Part shown: positions 8,744-16,941 of the stretch, piece after piece
Layout: each line of letters opens with the position of its first letter
How positions within the stretch are numbered: position 1 is the first letter of the stretch
From: Bog-756 sp963837805
Lineage (GTDB): Bacteria; Actinomycetota; Acidimicrobiia; Acidimicrobiales; RAAP-2
Direction of reading: 5' to 3'
Assembly: GCA_963837805.1 (NCBI GenBank)
Contig: CAWIOU010000029.1
Location: 62,001 to 126,000, forward strand
DNA length: 64,000 nucleotides
Position numbers and translations under genes: made by a program
Notes under the pieces: model-generated
Databases searched by the model: none
What the model saw: only the letters and a program-made list of their open reading frames with translations
Told to the model about the DNA's origin: nothing

Positions 8744-10990
8744 ATGGCCGACCCGTGGAACTTTGCCGGTCCGGTCGCCCGGGTCGATTCCACCGCCAGT
8801 GTGGTGACCCTGGTCGACGAATCGACCTTCGCCATCAGTGGGAGCTCGGGCGACATGGCGGCCGGCGCCGCCCAGGGCCTCTTCTTCCGGGACACCCGCA
8901 TCCTGTCGCGACTCGAACTGCTGGTGAACGGGGCCCCGACCGAACCGTTGGCGGCCATCACCGACGACCCCTTCTCGGCCACCTTCGTGTCCCGGTGCCT
9001 GCCCGCCCCGGGCCGGGCCGACTCCACCCTCATGGTGTTCCGCTCCCGCTACGTCGGCCAGGGCATGCGTGAGGACGTGACCATCCGCAACTTCGCCGAC
9101 GAGCCCGCCCTGTGCACGGTCGAGGTCTTCGTCGGTTCGGACTTCGCCGACCTCTTCGCCGTGAAGGAGGGGCGGGTGGGCGCCGGCCCGGTGACCGGCG
9201 AACACTCCACGGTGGTGAACCCGGGCACCCGGGCCGAACTCGAGGCCCGGGCCAAATCGGGCGCACCGGTGGGCCGAAGGGAGTCGGACGAACCGGTCCC
9301 GGTCGAGCGGCCGCCGACGATCACCTACAGCTACCGGCGGGGCGGTGTGGTCCGCGGCGTGGACGTGCGCTTCGGCGAACCGGCGGCCGTCACCAACGAC
9401 CTGGCCACCTTCCACGTGGTCGTGCCCCCTCGAGGGACGTGGACCACCTGTATCGAGGTCGGGCCGGCCATCGACGGGGCCCCGTTCGACCCCCGGTACC
9501 GGTGCGGCGAGCCCATCGACCGGGCCACGCCCTCCGAGCGGCTGGCCCAGTGGCGACGCCGGGTGCCCCAGGTGGAGACCGGCCATCCGGGCCTCAAGGA
9601 GGTCATCGCTCGCAGCAACGAGGACCTCGGCGCGCTGCGGATCTTCGATCCCGACTATCCCGAGCGGGTGGTGGTGGCCGCGGGCGCCCCTTGGTTCATG
9701 ACCGTGTTCGGCCGCGACTCCCTGCTGACGGCGTGGATGGCCCTTCTGGTCGATCCGGACCTGGCCCGGGGCGTCCTCCAGACCCTGGCCCGCTTCCAGG
9801 GGAAGGACGTCGACCCCCGACACGACGAAGAGCCCGGCCGCATCCTCCACGAGATGCGGTTCGGCGATGCCGCCTCGCTCTCGCTCGGGGGCGGCAGCAT
9901 CTACTACGGGTCGGCCGACGCCACCCCCCTGTTCGTGATGCTGCTCGGCGAGATGCGGCGCTGGGGCGAGGCCAGAGAGATGGTCGATGAGCTCCTCCCC
10001 AACGCGGCCCGGGCCATCGAATGGATCGAGGAGTTCGGCGACGCCGACGGCGACGGCTACGTGGAGTACAAACGGGCCACCGACCGGGGCCTGGCCAATC
10101 AGGGCTGGAAGGACAGCTGGGACGGCATCCGGTACGGGGACGGCAGGGTCGCCCAGGCCCCGATCGCCCTGTGCGAGGTGCAGGCCTACACCTACGGCGC
10201 CTACCTGGCCAGTGCGCACTTCGCCTTCGAGGTGGGCGACACCGCCACCTACGACCGCTTCCGGGCCAAGGCCGCGCAGCTCAAGGCGGCCTTCAACCGC
10301 GATTTCTGGCTGGAGGACCGGGGCTGGTTCGCGGTGGGGCTCGATGCCGACAAGCGCCCCATCGATTCCCTGACCTCGAACATCGGCCACTGCCTGTGGA
10401 CGGGCATCGTCGACGAGGACAAGGCCAGGCGGGTGGCCGAAGCGCTGGTGTCGCCGGCCATGTTCAGCGGCTGGGGCGTGCGCACGCTCTCCAAGGACAG
10501 CGGTGGGTACAACCCGATCAGCTACCACTGCGGTTCGGTGTGGCCGCACGACACGGCCATCGTGGCCGCCGGATTGGCCCGCTACGGCTATGACGCCGCC
10601 GCCCAGAAGCTGATCTTCGCCCTCATGGACGCGGCCGGCGCCCAGGGCGGCCGGCTTCCCGAACTCTTCAGCGGACTCGACCGCGGCGAACTTTCGGTGC
10701 CGGTGGGCTACCCCACCTCGTGTTCGCCCCAGGCCTGGGCCGCAGCATCGCCCCTGCTGTGCCTGCGAACCCTGCTCCGGCTCGATCCCTGGATCCCCTA
10801 CGGGAAGACCTGGCTGTGCCCGAACCTGCCCGAGTGGATCGGCTACCTGAAGGTCGAGGGGATCCCGCTCGCCGGGTCGCGGGTGACCATCGAGGTCGGG
10901 TCCGAGGTGCCCGGAGGTCTGGTCGTGAGCGGCCTGCCTCCCGAGATCGAACTGGTCCGCGAACCCCGACGGCCCTCAACCGCGGTCTGA
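8744..10990 (+). CDS. Glycogen-debranching-type amylo-alpha-1,6-glucosidase
   Basis: A 748-residue two-domain protein without signal peptide. Residues ~1-240 form the N-terminal beta domain found in actinobacterial debranching-type enzymes (SSGDMAAGAAQGLFFRDTRILS). The rest is an (alpha/alpha)6 catalytic domain with FGRDSLLTAWMALLVDP, EIRFGD-like EMRFGDAASLSL, NQGWKDSWDGIRYG, SNIGHCLWTGI and CGSVWPHDTAIVAAGL; the Asp/Glu residues in these segments are candidates for the general acid and base. Members are annotated as amylo-alpha-1,6-glucosidases acting on glycogen-like or storage glucans, but exact substrates vary. It is transcribed alone from a leaderless promoter divergent to the suf operon. 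Confidence 0.88.
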   Translation: MADPWNFAGPVARVDSTASVVTLVDESTFAISGSSGDMAAGAAQGLFFRDTRILSRLELLVNGAPTEPLAAITDDPFSATFVSRCLPAPGRADSTLMVFRSRYVGQGMREDVTIRNFADEPALCTVEVFVGSDFADLFAVKEGRVGAGPVTGEHSTVVNPGTRAELEARAKSGAPVGRRESDEPVPVERPPTITYSYRRGGVVRGVDVRFGEPAAVTNDLATFHVVVPPRGTWTTCIEVGPAIDGAPFDPRYRCGEPIDRATPSERLAQWRRRVPQVETGHPGLKEVIARSNEDLGALRIFDPDYPERVVVAAGAPWFMTVFGRDSLLTAWMALLVDPDLARGVLQTLARFQGKDVDPRHDEEPGRILHEMRFGDAASLSLGGGSIYYGSADATPLFVMLLGEMRRWGEAREMVDELLPNAARAIEWIEEFGDADGDGYVEYKRATDRGLANQGWKDSWDGIRYGDGRVAQAPIALCEVQAYTYGAYLASAHFAFEVGDTATYDRFRAKAAQLKAAFNRDFWLEDRGWFAVGLDADKRPIDSLTSNIGHCLWTGIVDEDKARRVAEALVSPAMFSGWGVRTLSKDSGGYNPISYHCGSVWPHDTAIVAAGLARYGYDAAAQKLIFALMDAAGAQGGRLPELFSGLDRGELSVPVGYPTSCSPQAWAAASPLLCLRTLLRLDPWIPYGKTWLCPNLPEWIGYLKVEGIPLAGSRVTIEVGSEVPGGLVVSGLPPEIELVREPRRPSTAV

Positions 10991-11007
10991 GCCCGGCCCC
11001 GGGCCGG

Positions 11008-11625
11008 TCACCATCCCCGTTCGATCCACTCACCGAGGTGGGGTGATTCGGCACCGATGGTCGTACCGGCACCGTGCCCGGGCAGGACCACGGTGCTGCC
11101 ATCGAACGAGGCGAACAGCCGGTCTTCGATGGAGTTGATGATGGTCGAGAAGTCGGAGTGCTCGAAGGAGGTGTTGCCCGGGCCACCGGGGAAGAGGGTG
11201 TCCCCGGTGAACAGCAGTGGGGTGCCCTCGACGGCGAAGCACATGGACCCCGGCGTGTGGCCCGGGGTGGCGATGGTGGCGATCCGCAGCCGTCCGACGT
11301 CCAGCACCGAGGCGTCCTCGAGGATCTGGTCGTACGAGGGGAGCATGCCCGAGTCGGCCGCCGTCACGGCGACGTCGATCCCCGCGTTGCGGACCGCTTC
11401 GACGGCCTGGATGTGGTCCCAGTGCCCGTGGGTCTCCACCACCTGACGGACGTTGAGGGCCGTGCAGAGTTCGAGCAGCTTGTCGTGCTCGTTGGCCGCG
11501 TCGATGAGGAGGGACTCGCCCGTGGACGTGCAGCGGACGATGTAGACGTTGTTGTCCACCGGCCCGACCACGAGACGGTGGACCTCGACCGACGGATCCT
11601 GGTAGTCGACGATGGTGGCAACCAC
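11008..11625 (-). CDS. Metallo-beta-lactamase-fold hydrolase (glyoxalase II-like)
   Basis: A 205-residue MBL-fold enzyme, length and motifs close to short glyoxalase II-type hydrolases. The metal-binding motifs are THGHWDH (about 65-71), GHTPGS, TGDTLFPGGPG and PGHGAGTTIG. The typical activity is hydrolysis of a thioester such as S-lactoyl-glutathione or a related thiol conjugate; in actinobacteria the thiol might be mycothiol, which is inference. GTG 11625 is preceded at about 12 bases by GGAGGAG on the - strand. It converges with the glucosidase gene and is divergent from the acyl-CoA dehydrogenase gene across a 221-base regulatory region. Confidence 0.9.
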   Translation of the reverse strand: MVATIVDYQDPSVEVHRLVVGPVDNNVYIVRCTSTGESLLIDAANEHDKLLELCTALNVRQVVETHGHWDHIQAVEAVRNAGIDVAVTAADSGMLPSYDQILEDASVLDVGRLRIATIATPGHTPGSMCFAVEGTPLLFTGDTLFPGGPGNTSFEHSDFSTIINSIEDRLFASFDGSTVVLPGHGAGTTIGAESPHLGEWIERGW

Positions 11626-11755
11626 GGGATTGGGGCTCCTCCCCGCTCGTTGGGACTTCTCACGCGAGGCGCAGGGCGTCTCCGGCCCCGGTGACGGGAA
11701 CGACGCCCCGGCGCCACCCGGCCAGCGTAGTTGGCCCCCTCGACCGGTTGGCCAC

Positions 11756-11771
11756 TTGACCTGTTGGTCAA
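11756..11771. promoter_or_regulatory. Perfect inverted repeat TTGACC-N4-GGTCAA
   Basis: A 16-base operator-like palindrome with 6-base arms in the MBL/acyl-CoA dehydrogenase intergenic region, overlapping the -35 area of the dehydrogenase promoter. Two more GTTGGCC half-site-like copies lie at 11730 and 11747, spaced 17 and 16 bases. The geometry fits a TetR-family regulator of lipid metabolism. Confidence 0.55.
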
Positions 11772-11788
11772 CAATGTCCCGGTTCTGG

Positions 11789-11794
11789 TAGACA
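11789..11794 (+). promoter_or_regulatory. -10 box TAGACA of the acyl-CoA dehydrogenase gene
   Basis: TAGACA lies 19-20 bases downstream of the TTGGTC half of the palindrome and about 50 bases before the start codon, so this transcript has a leader. CGGGGC-N5-GCCCCG in the leader can fold. Confidence 0.45.
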
Positions 11795-11846
11795 AACGGG
11801 GCACGTCGCCCCGGGTTCGGGGCTGACCCAGGGGATGGAGAACACG

Positions 11847-12962
11847 ATGAACTTCGCCTTCAGCGAGGAGCAGGACGAGCTTCGCAAGTCCGTCCGCCGC
11901 TTCCTCGAGGACAAATCGCCCGAGACCGAGGTCCGCAGGCTCATGGAGACCACCGAGGGCTATGACCAGGCCGTCTGGACCCAGATGGCCGAGCAGCTGG
12001 GGTTGCAGTCCCTGATCATCCCCGAGGCGTTCGGTGGATCGGGGTTCACCTACGTGGAGCTCATCGTCGTGCTCGAGGAGATGGGCGCGGCCCTGCTCTG
12101 TGCCCCGTTCTTCTCTACGGTGGCCTTGGCCACCAACGCCATCCTGACCTCGGGCGACCAGAGTGCGCAGGAGTATCTGCTGCCCGGGATCGCGGCCGGC
12201 GAGACCATCGGGACCCTGGCCTTCACCGAGGACTCGGGGCGTTGGGACGCTGACGGGATCACCCTGGCGGCCACCAAGGTCGGTGACGGCTGGGCGCTCA
12301 ACGGCCACAAGTCATTCGTCATCGACGGGCACGTGGCCGGTCTCATCCTGGTGGTGGGGCGGACGGCGGCCGGCCTGTCGCTGTTCGGGGTCAAGGGCGA
12401 TGCAGACGGCCTCACCCGGACCCCGCTGGCCACGATGGACCAGACCCGCAAGCAGGCCCGACTGGAGTTCGCCGACACACCGGCGTGGTTGATCGGGACC
12501 GATGGCGGGGCCGGGGCCGGATTGGCCAAGACCCTGGATCTGGCGGCCGTGGCCCTGGCCGCCGAGCAGGTGGGCGGAGCCCAGCGTTGTCTCGACAGCT
12601 CGGTGGAGTACGCCAAGACTCGCATCCAGTTCGGCCGGCCCATCGGAAGTTTCCAGGCCATCAAGCACAAGTGCGCCGACATGTTGCTCGAGGTCGAGTC
12701 GGCCAAGTCTGCCGCCTACTACGCAGGGTGGGCGGCGGCCGAGGATTCGGACGAGCTGCCCGTGGTGGCCAGTCTGGCCAAGTCGTACTGCTCGGAGGCG
12801 TACTTCCATGCCGCCGCCGAGACGATCCAGATCCACGGTGGTATCGGCTTCACCTGGGAGCACCCGGCCCACCTCTACTTCAAACGGGCCAAGTCCTCCG
12901 AGCTGATGCTGGGCGATCCCTCCTACCACCGCGAGCTCCTGGCCCAGCGGATCGGGATCTGA
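11847..12962 (+). CDS. Acyl-CoA dehydrogenase
   Basis: A 371-residue flavoprotein of the acyl-CoA dehydrogenase family, catalysing alpha,beta-dehydrogenation of acyl-CoA thioesters. It opens with MNFAFSEEQDELRKSVRRFL, has the FAD-binding FTEDSGRW region, and ends with the conserved IQIHGGIGFTWEHPAHLYFKR, in which the Glu after TW is the position of the catalytic base. The start is ATG 11847, with GGAG about 7 bases upstream; an in-frame ATG at 11835 overlaps that site. It is a single-gene unit. Substrate chain length is not evident; the sequence resembles dehydrogenases of branched-chain, steroid or terpene side-chain degradation as much as fatty-acid ones. Confidence 0.92.
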   Translation: MNFAFSEEQDELRKSVRRFLEDKSPETEVRRLMETTEGYDQAVWTQMAEQLGLQSLIIPEAFGGSGFTYVELIVVLEEMGAALLCAPFFSTVALATNAILTSGDQSAQEYLLPGIAAGETIGTLAFTEDSGRWDADGITLAATKVGDGWALNGHKSFVIDGHVAGLILVVGRTAAGLSLFGVKGDADGLTRTPLATMDQTRKQARLEFADTPAWLIGTDGGAGAGLAKTLDLAAVALAAEQVGGAQRCLDSSVEYAKTRIQFGRPIGSFQAIKHKCADMLLEVESAKSAAYYAGWAAAEDSDELPVVASLAKSYCSEAYFHAAAETIQIHGGIGFTWEHPAHLYFKRAKSSELMLGDPSYHRELLAQRIGI

Positions 12963-13056
12963 GCGCCACCCGTGCGCGGTAGAGGTGTCGTCGCGCCCGT
13001 TCTCGGGTCATCGTCCCCAGCCATGGGGAGTGATCGTCGCCGGTGTCCAACTGGCG

Positions 13057-13062
13057 TAGCGT
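13057..13062 (+). promoter_or_regulatory. -10 box TAGCGT
   Basis: TAGCGT ends 7 bases before ATG 13070 and sets the start of the secreted protein gene (leaderless). Confidence 0.6.
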
Positions 13063-13069
13063 TTCGGCG

Positions 13070-13774
13070 ATGAGTGACCTCCGACAGTCGATCAGCTGGC
13101 TGCTTTTGGTGATGGTGGGCGTCGTCGGGGCCGGGGCCGCCGTGCTCGGGGTCTCGCAGGCGCCGAAGAACGCCACCCTGAAGAAGGCGGTCGTCAACAC
13201 CCTGGCCGCGTCCAACTACAGCCAGGTGATCAACCAGACCACCGCACAGGGCAAGGAGGCCGAGTACCTGGTGTGGGAGGCACCCGACAAGCTGGGCGGC
13301 TACGTGCAGAGTGGTGATAAGCGCACCTACGTCTACGTCATCGGGAACACGGAGTACCAGAGCCTGACCGTCCCCAACAACACCCCCACCAAGAAGCTGG
13401 TGTTCTACCAGCAGCCGGCCCAGGGACCGGCGTCGGGCGTCGATCCCACTCGCCACTACCTGCAGTACGTGAAGACGGCGGAGACAACGTGCCTCCAGGC
13501 GAAGGGGAAGTCACCCTCCTGCATCGACCAGAACGGCAACACCTCCACCTTCACTCTGACCGCAGGTGGACAGACCGGCCATTTCCAATACACGGTGAAC
13601 GGGCCGTACGTCTCGCAGGTCAATCTCACCGTGTCCGGCGCCTCGGTCCAGGTGGTCATCTCCCAGGTCGGGACCTCCCCTCCGGTGGCCCTTCCGAGCG
13701 GGGCCAAGGTGATCAAGGCTCCGACGGCGCCCACCAGTCCCGGCACGACCGGTCCGGCGTCCGGCAGCTCCTGA
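13070..13774 (+). CDS. Membrane-anchored or secreted protein of unknown function
   Basis: A 234-residue protein with an N-terminal hydrophobic segment (ISWLLLVMVGVVGAGAAVLG, about 7-26) that is a signal anchor or signal peptide; there is no lipobox cysteine. The mature part begins with repeated Lys/Ala residues and a TLAASNY segment, then Tyr-, Gln- and Thr-rich beta-strand-like sequence, a Cys pair (TTCLQ and PSCID) that could form a disulphide, and a Pro/Thr/Ser tail. The overall form recalls small extracytoplasmic proteins of actinobacteria such as the LppX/LprG type, but no motif proves it. It is expressed from its own leaderless promoter and converges with thiE. Confidence 0.75.
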   Translation: MSDLRQSISWLLLVMVGVVGAGAAVLGVSQAPKNATLKKAVVNTLAASNYSQVINQTTAQGKEAEYLVWEAPDKLGGYVQSGDKRTYVYVIGNTEYQSLTVPNNTPTKKLVFYQQPAQGPASGVDPTRHYLQYVKTAETTCLQAKGKSPSCIDQNGNTSTFTLTAGGQTGHFQYTVNGPYVSQVNLTVSGASVQVVISQVGTSPPVALPSGAKVIKAPTAPTSPGTTGPASGSS

Positions 13775-13806
13775 GCCGGCCGACGGGGTACGAGCGGGAC
13801 TCGCTG

Positions 13807-14475
13807 CTACGGGCCACTGGGCGGAGTGTCCCCGGCCCCCTCGATCGCCTGGTCGATCACCCGGCGGAGACGCCGGGCCCGGTCCCTCGGGTCAGCCGCC
13901 TCGGTGAGCCACCTGACCACCACGAAGTGGCGGGCGCCGGCGTCGACCATGCCGACGACCGAGCTCGGATCGACTCCGCCGGTGACCCACACCGGCCGGG
14001 GTGTCGACCGCACCGCCTCGCCCACATAGCCGAGACCGGTGCCGGGCCGGCCGGGCTTGGTGGGTGTGGGCGTGACCGGGCCGGCCGAGAGGTAGTCGAC
14101 CGGCTCGTGCTGCGCCCGCCCGAGGTCGTCCGGCCCGTGGGTCGACAGACCGATGAGGGTCTGTTCCCCCATCAACCTGCGAGCCTCGGTGGGAGCCATG
14201 TCCTCCTGGCCGATATGGACACCGTCCGCCCCCATGTCGGCGGCGAGGTCAGGGCGGTCGTTGAGGATGAACGGGACCCGATGGTCGGCACAGACCCGCT
14301 GGGCCACGGTGGCCCGTTCGACCAGCTCGGCATCGGGGAGCTGCTTGTCGCGGAGTTGCACGACGTCGACGCCGCCCCGGATGCACTGCTCGATGAAGAC
14401 GTCGAGGTCGGGCCGGTCGGGGACACAGAGATAGAGCCTCCTGTACTCGAGGGCCCAATCACCCGCCGACCCCAT
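13807..14475 (-). CDS. thiE: Thiamine-phosphate synthase
   Basis: A 222-residue TIM-barrel enzyme that joins the pyrimidine and thiazole units to give thiamine phosphate. Family motifs are visible in order: YLCVPDRPDL, VVQLRDKQLPDAEL, FILNDRPDLAADMGADGVHIGQEDM, LIGLSTHGPDDL, the phosphate-binding YLSAGPVTPTPTKPGRPGTG, and WVTGGV near the end. ATG 14475 is chosen because the barrel starts right after it; the open frame upstream overlaps the neighbouring gene and is not conserved. The gene follows the HhH-GPD gene by 8 bases on the same strand, so they probably share a transcript. Confidence 0.94.
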   Translation of the reverse strand: MGSAGDWALEYRRLYLCVPDRPDLDVFIEQCIRGGVDVVQLRDKQLPDAELVERATVAQRVCADHRVPFILNDRPDLAADMGADGVHIGQEDMAPTEARRLMGEQTLIGLSTHGPDDLGRAQHEPVDYLSAGPVTPTPTKPGRPGTGLGYVGEAVRSTPRPVWVTGGVDPSSVVGMVDAGARHFVVVRWLTEAADPRDRARRLRRVIDQAIEGAGDTPPSGP

Positions 14476-14483
14476 GGGGGAGG

Positions 14484-15068
14484 TCAACCGGGCTTCGACG
14501 CCTTGGCCTTGGCCTTGGCTTTCATCCGCTGCTTGTACTGGCGCACCTTGGTCAGGGACTCGGGTGAGTCGATGTCGGCGACCGAGCGGAACGAGCCGGT
14601 CTCGCCGAACGGTGCCGCCGCCCGCTCCCACCCGGTGGGACGGACGCCGAGCTGCTTCCCGAGCAGGGCGACGAAGATACGCGCCTTCTGCTCGCCGAAG
14701 CCGGGGAGCGCCTTCACGTTGGCGAGCAGTTGCTTGCCGTCGCCGGCGGAGGTCCAAACCGCGGCCGCATCCCCGTCGTACTGGTCGACGATCAGGGAGC
14801 ACATCTCCTGCACCCTCCCGGCCATCGATTTCGGAAACCGGTGCAGCGCCGGCCGGGCGCTGAACACCTCGGCCAGCCCCTCGGGATCCATGGAGGCCAG
14901 GGTGGCCGCGTCCAGCTTGCCGCCCAGCCGTTCCTTGAGATCGAAGGGTGAGTGGAACGCTTTCTCCAGGGGGACCTGTTGGTCGAGGACCATGCCCACC
15001 AGAAGCGCCAACGGATCCGTACTCAGAAGGTTGTCGGCGGCTTCATCGCCGGTCAGATAGAGGGACAT
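14484..15068 (-). CDS. HhH-GPD family DNA-glycosylase-like protein
   Basis: A 194-residue protein of the actinobacterial HhH-GPD group. The N-terminal half includes LLVGMVLDQQVPLEKAF, the usual start of the helical fold of endonuclease III/AlkA-like glycosylases, and the helix-hairpin-helix is around VKALPGFGEQKARIFVALLG. The expected catalytic Asp is not obvious and no Fe-S cysteine loop is present. The C-terminus is a Lys/Ala-rich tail. The family is thought to act in base-excision repair but most members are uncharacterised. ATG 15068 is supported by a TACGCT box 7 bases upstream. thiE follows after 8 bases. Confidence 0.85.
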   Translation of the reverse strand: MSLYLTGDEAADNLLSTDPLALLVGMVLDQQVPLEKAFHSPFDLKERLGGKLDAATLASMDPEGLAEVFSARPALHRFPKSMAGRVQEMCSLIVDQYDGDAAAVWTSAGDGKQLLANVKALPGFGEQKARIFVALLGKQLGVRPTGWERAAAPFGETGSFRSVADIDSPESLTKVRQYKQRMKAKAKAKASKPG

Positions 15069-15075
15069 AGGCGCC

Positions 15076-15081
15076 AGCGTA
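15076..15081 (-). promoter_or_regulatory. -10 box TACGCT of the HhH-GPD/thiE unit
   Basis: TACGCT on the - strand ends 7 bases before ATG 15068; leaderless pattern. Confidence 0.55.
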
Positions 15082-15148
15082 TGCGAGTTCCATTCACCGT
15101 TCGACTTCGTCGGCGGCTCGGGCCACCACACTCGCAGCCCACCCAACA

Positions 15149-15447
15149 GCTGCTGCGAGCTTTCCGGGGAGACACCCCAATGACGCCGTCATGGGCTTCA
15201 TCTTTCACATCAAGCAGGCGAGCAAATGACGCGGAGAGCTTGCTCCGTCGGGCACGGCCGTCTTGAGCAGGTCGACTGCCCCTTGATGATCATCGCCTCG
15301 GTGGCGGCAGCGAAGTCGCCCGCAACAGATGGCATCGGATGCGGCGATGCCAGCAAGAACGGCCAGCCCGGCGGCGACATTGAGGTACTCATCACGAGAC
15401 TGTTCGGCCTCGTGTCCTCTACTACCTCTTGCGTAGCTACGTATCAC
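15149..15447 (-). pseudogene. Remnant of a HEPN-like protein gene
   Basis: The 395-base gap between the HhH-GPD and padR genes holds a decayed - strand coding piece. It reads NVAAGLAVLAGIAASDAICC, then HRGDDHQGAVDLL, then stops at 15205; shifting one base near 15217 restores LLDVKDEAHDGVIGVSPRKA, which continues the same domain. This order (hydrophobic helix with ASDA and CC, DH-x3-A-x2-LL, LLDxKDxAHxGV, SPRKA) matches a HEPN-like family common in actinobacteria as short proteins of ~130 residues. The N-terminal part and the C-terminal end are missing. No nucleotidyltransferase partner is adjacent. The family call rests on memory of the motif pattern. Confidence 0.5.
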
Positions 15448-15451
15448 GTAG
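15437..15451. promoter_or_regulatory. Palindromic operator at padR
   Basis: CTACGT-ATC-ACGTAG, a perfect palindrome with 6-base arms, overlapping the TAGTAT -10 box of padR. A second palindrome GTAGCTAC (15433-15440) adjoins it. Position over the core promoter suggests autorepression by PadR. Confidence 0.6.
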
Positions 15452-15454
15452 TAT
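15449..15454 (+). promoter_or_regulatory. -10 box TAGTAT of padR
   Basis: TAGTAT lies 9 bases upstream of ATG 15464 and shares three bases with the palindrome. Confidence 0.55.
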
Positions 15455-15463
15455 CATGCCACC

Positions 15464-15838
15464 ATGACCCAGAAACCGAACGACAACGGGAAGCGACGGC
15501 CCAACGATCCGCCAATCCTGATCCTGACCAGCCTGGCCGGCGGACCCAAGCATGGGCACGCCCTTTCGAAGGACATCGAGGGATTTAGCGGTGTCGTTTT
15601 GGGTCCGGGGGCCCTCTACGGCGCCATAACACGGCTGGAAGAGCGAGGCCTCATCGAGCCACTGGAATCCGATGACCGTCGGCGACCGTATCGGATCTCG
15701 GCCGCTGGCTCGGCCTACTTGTCCGATGCCGTGGCCGAGATGCAGCGACTGGCCGATGAAGGTGCCCGACGATTGGCCGTTGCGAATCAGGTGTCGGTCC
15801 CACGGCGCCGTCCGAGAATCGCCGGTAGCCCGGCATGA
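15464..15838 (+). CDS. PadR-family transcriptional regulator
   Basis: A 124-residue winged-helix regulator of the PadR type. Visible features are ILILTSLAGGPKHGHALSKDI, the recognition-helix region LGPGALYGAITRLEERGLIEPL, the wing DDRRRPYRISAAG, and a short C-terminal helix LSDAVAEMQRLADEGARRL rather than the long dimerisation domain, so it belongs to the short PadR subgroup. Its stop overlaps the start of the next gene (ATGA). In actinobacteria this type of PadR is typically paired with a membrane protein and represses the pair. The local base composition is less GC-rich than the neighbours, hinting at later acquisition. Confidence 0.9.
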   Translation: MTQKPNDNGKRRPNDPPILILTSLAGGPKHGHALSKDIEGFSGVVLGPGALYGAITRLEERGLIEPLESDDRRRPYRISAAGSAYLSDAVAEMQRLADEGARRLAVANQVSVPRRRPRIAGSPA

Positions 15839-16797
15839 GCACCGGCGAGATGATGACAAGCCCTGGAGCGATGACCCGATCGATGCTGCGTTGGTACCCG
15901 GCCCGATGGCGAGCCCGCTATGGCGACGAGTTCAGCGCAATGATCGAAGACGATCTCGGAGGAAGGCGTCCGACCGTTCACTACCGGTGGGCGATTGCTC
16001 GGTCCGGGGTAAGCGAGCGGTTGCGCGACGCCGGGCTGCTCGGCAACTCGGTGCCGCCTGCGGAGCGGGTCCGGGGCGGCGCCCTGACGGTCCTGTGTGC
16101 TTTTGCGCTCTTTGTCATTCCCGGCGTCGCCTTTGCGAAGATCAGTGAGCACTGGGATGAGTCAATTCACCAAGGGCCGCCCCGGCATGTGCCTGCCGTC
16201 TTCTTCAATTTACTGGGGTCGTTAGCCGTGGCCTGTGGCGCGGCCGTCGCACTCGCGGCGCTTGCCATCCTCCCGACCTTCGTGCAGTTCATAAGGATCG
16301 GGGGTTGGCCGGCGATCAGACTTCGAGTACAACGGGCGGCGTCAGTCACGTTGGCGACCATGGTCGCTGGTGGAAGTTTGGTTGTCTGGGCTCACCACCT
16401 CACCGCTCATCAACGCAACGACGGATTCGGGTGGTACCAACTCATGTTTGTGGTCGTCGGGATTCTGTTCTCGGCCACCGTCGTGGCCTGGACTGCGGCA
16501 GCCGTGGTCGCCACCCGCCGCCTTGACATCGACTTGGCGAAGCTCAGGATCCTCGGGATTCTCGCTGTCGCGGTGGCGATGTGCATGCCCATCATGACTG
16601 CCGCGGCGGCAGCCTGGTGGGGATCGATGGCGACCACCGCTCCGTGGTTCCTTGCCGGCACTCCGGTGGGGACCTCCCCTTCACCGTTGGCCGCCAACCT
16701 GCTGGTCGCACTCATCGTGATGATGATCGCATCGATAGCCGGCATTTTCGGGGTGATCCGGGTCATCCGTTCTTGGCCTCTCTTACGGGGGGCCTGA
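15835..16797 (+). CDS. PadR-associated multi-pass membrane protein
   Basis: A 320-residue protein overlapping padR by four bases. The N-terminus has MLRWYPARWRARYGDEFSAM, a motif seen in actinobacterial membrane proteins encoded next to PadR regulators. Six hydrophobic segments can be drawn, around residues 82-102, 125-148, 168-190, 202-226, 236-262 and 285-310, with no soluble domain beyond the ~75-residue cytoplasmic N-terminus. Function is unknown; a role in envelope stress or drug response regulated by PadR is only an inference from similar gene pairs. Codon choice uses more A/T-ending codons than nearby genes. Confidence 0.82.
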   Translation: MSTGEMMTSPGAMTRSMLRWYPARWRARYGDEFSAMIEDDLGGRRPTVHYRWAIARSGVSERLRDAGLLGNSVPPAERVRGGALTVLCAFALFVIPGVAFAKISEHWDESIHQGPPRHVPAVFFNLLGSLAVACGAAVALAALAILPTFVQFIRIGGWPAIRLRVQRAASVTLATMVAGGSLVVWAHHLTAHQRNDGFGWYQLMFVVVGILFSATVVAWTAAAVVATRRLDIDLAKLRILGILAVAVAMCMPIMTAAAAAWWGSMATTAPWFLAGTPVGTSPSPLAANLLVALIVMMIASIAGIFGVIRVIRSWPLLRGA

Positions 16798-16922
16798 ACA
16801 GAGTTGGGCAATTCGACGCCAACCAACACCGCTTTCGACACCCATGGCCTGATCAATTTCAGGTCTGGAACGACCGTGCCCACCTGTAGCGCGCTCGCCC
16901 CGCACGGCGCTCGCTTGAGCAT

Positions 16923-16941
16923 CACCGGGTCCTCACCGGTG
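16923..16941. terminator. Weak hairpin between convergent genes
   Basis: CACCGG-N7-CCGGTG in the 204-base gap between the membrane-protein and deformylase genes. No T-run follows on either strand. The rest of the gap shows nothing recognisable. Confidence 0.3.

Noticed and set aside
15149..15838. HEPN remnant and PadR as a toxin-antitoxin module
   Set aside because: The HEPN piece is broken, there is no nucleotidyltransferase antitoxin, and PadR is coupled to the membrane-protein gene instead.
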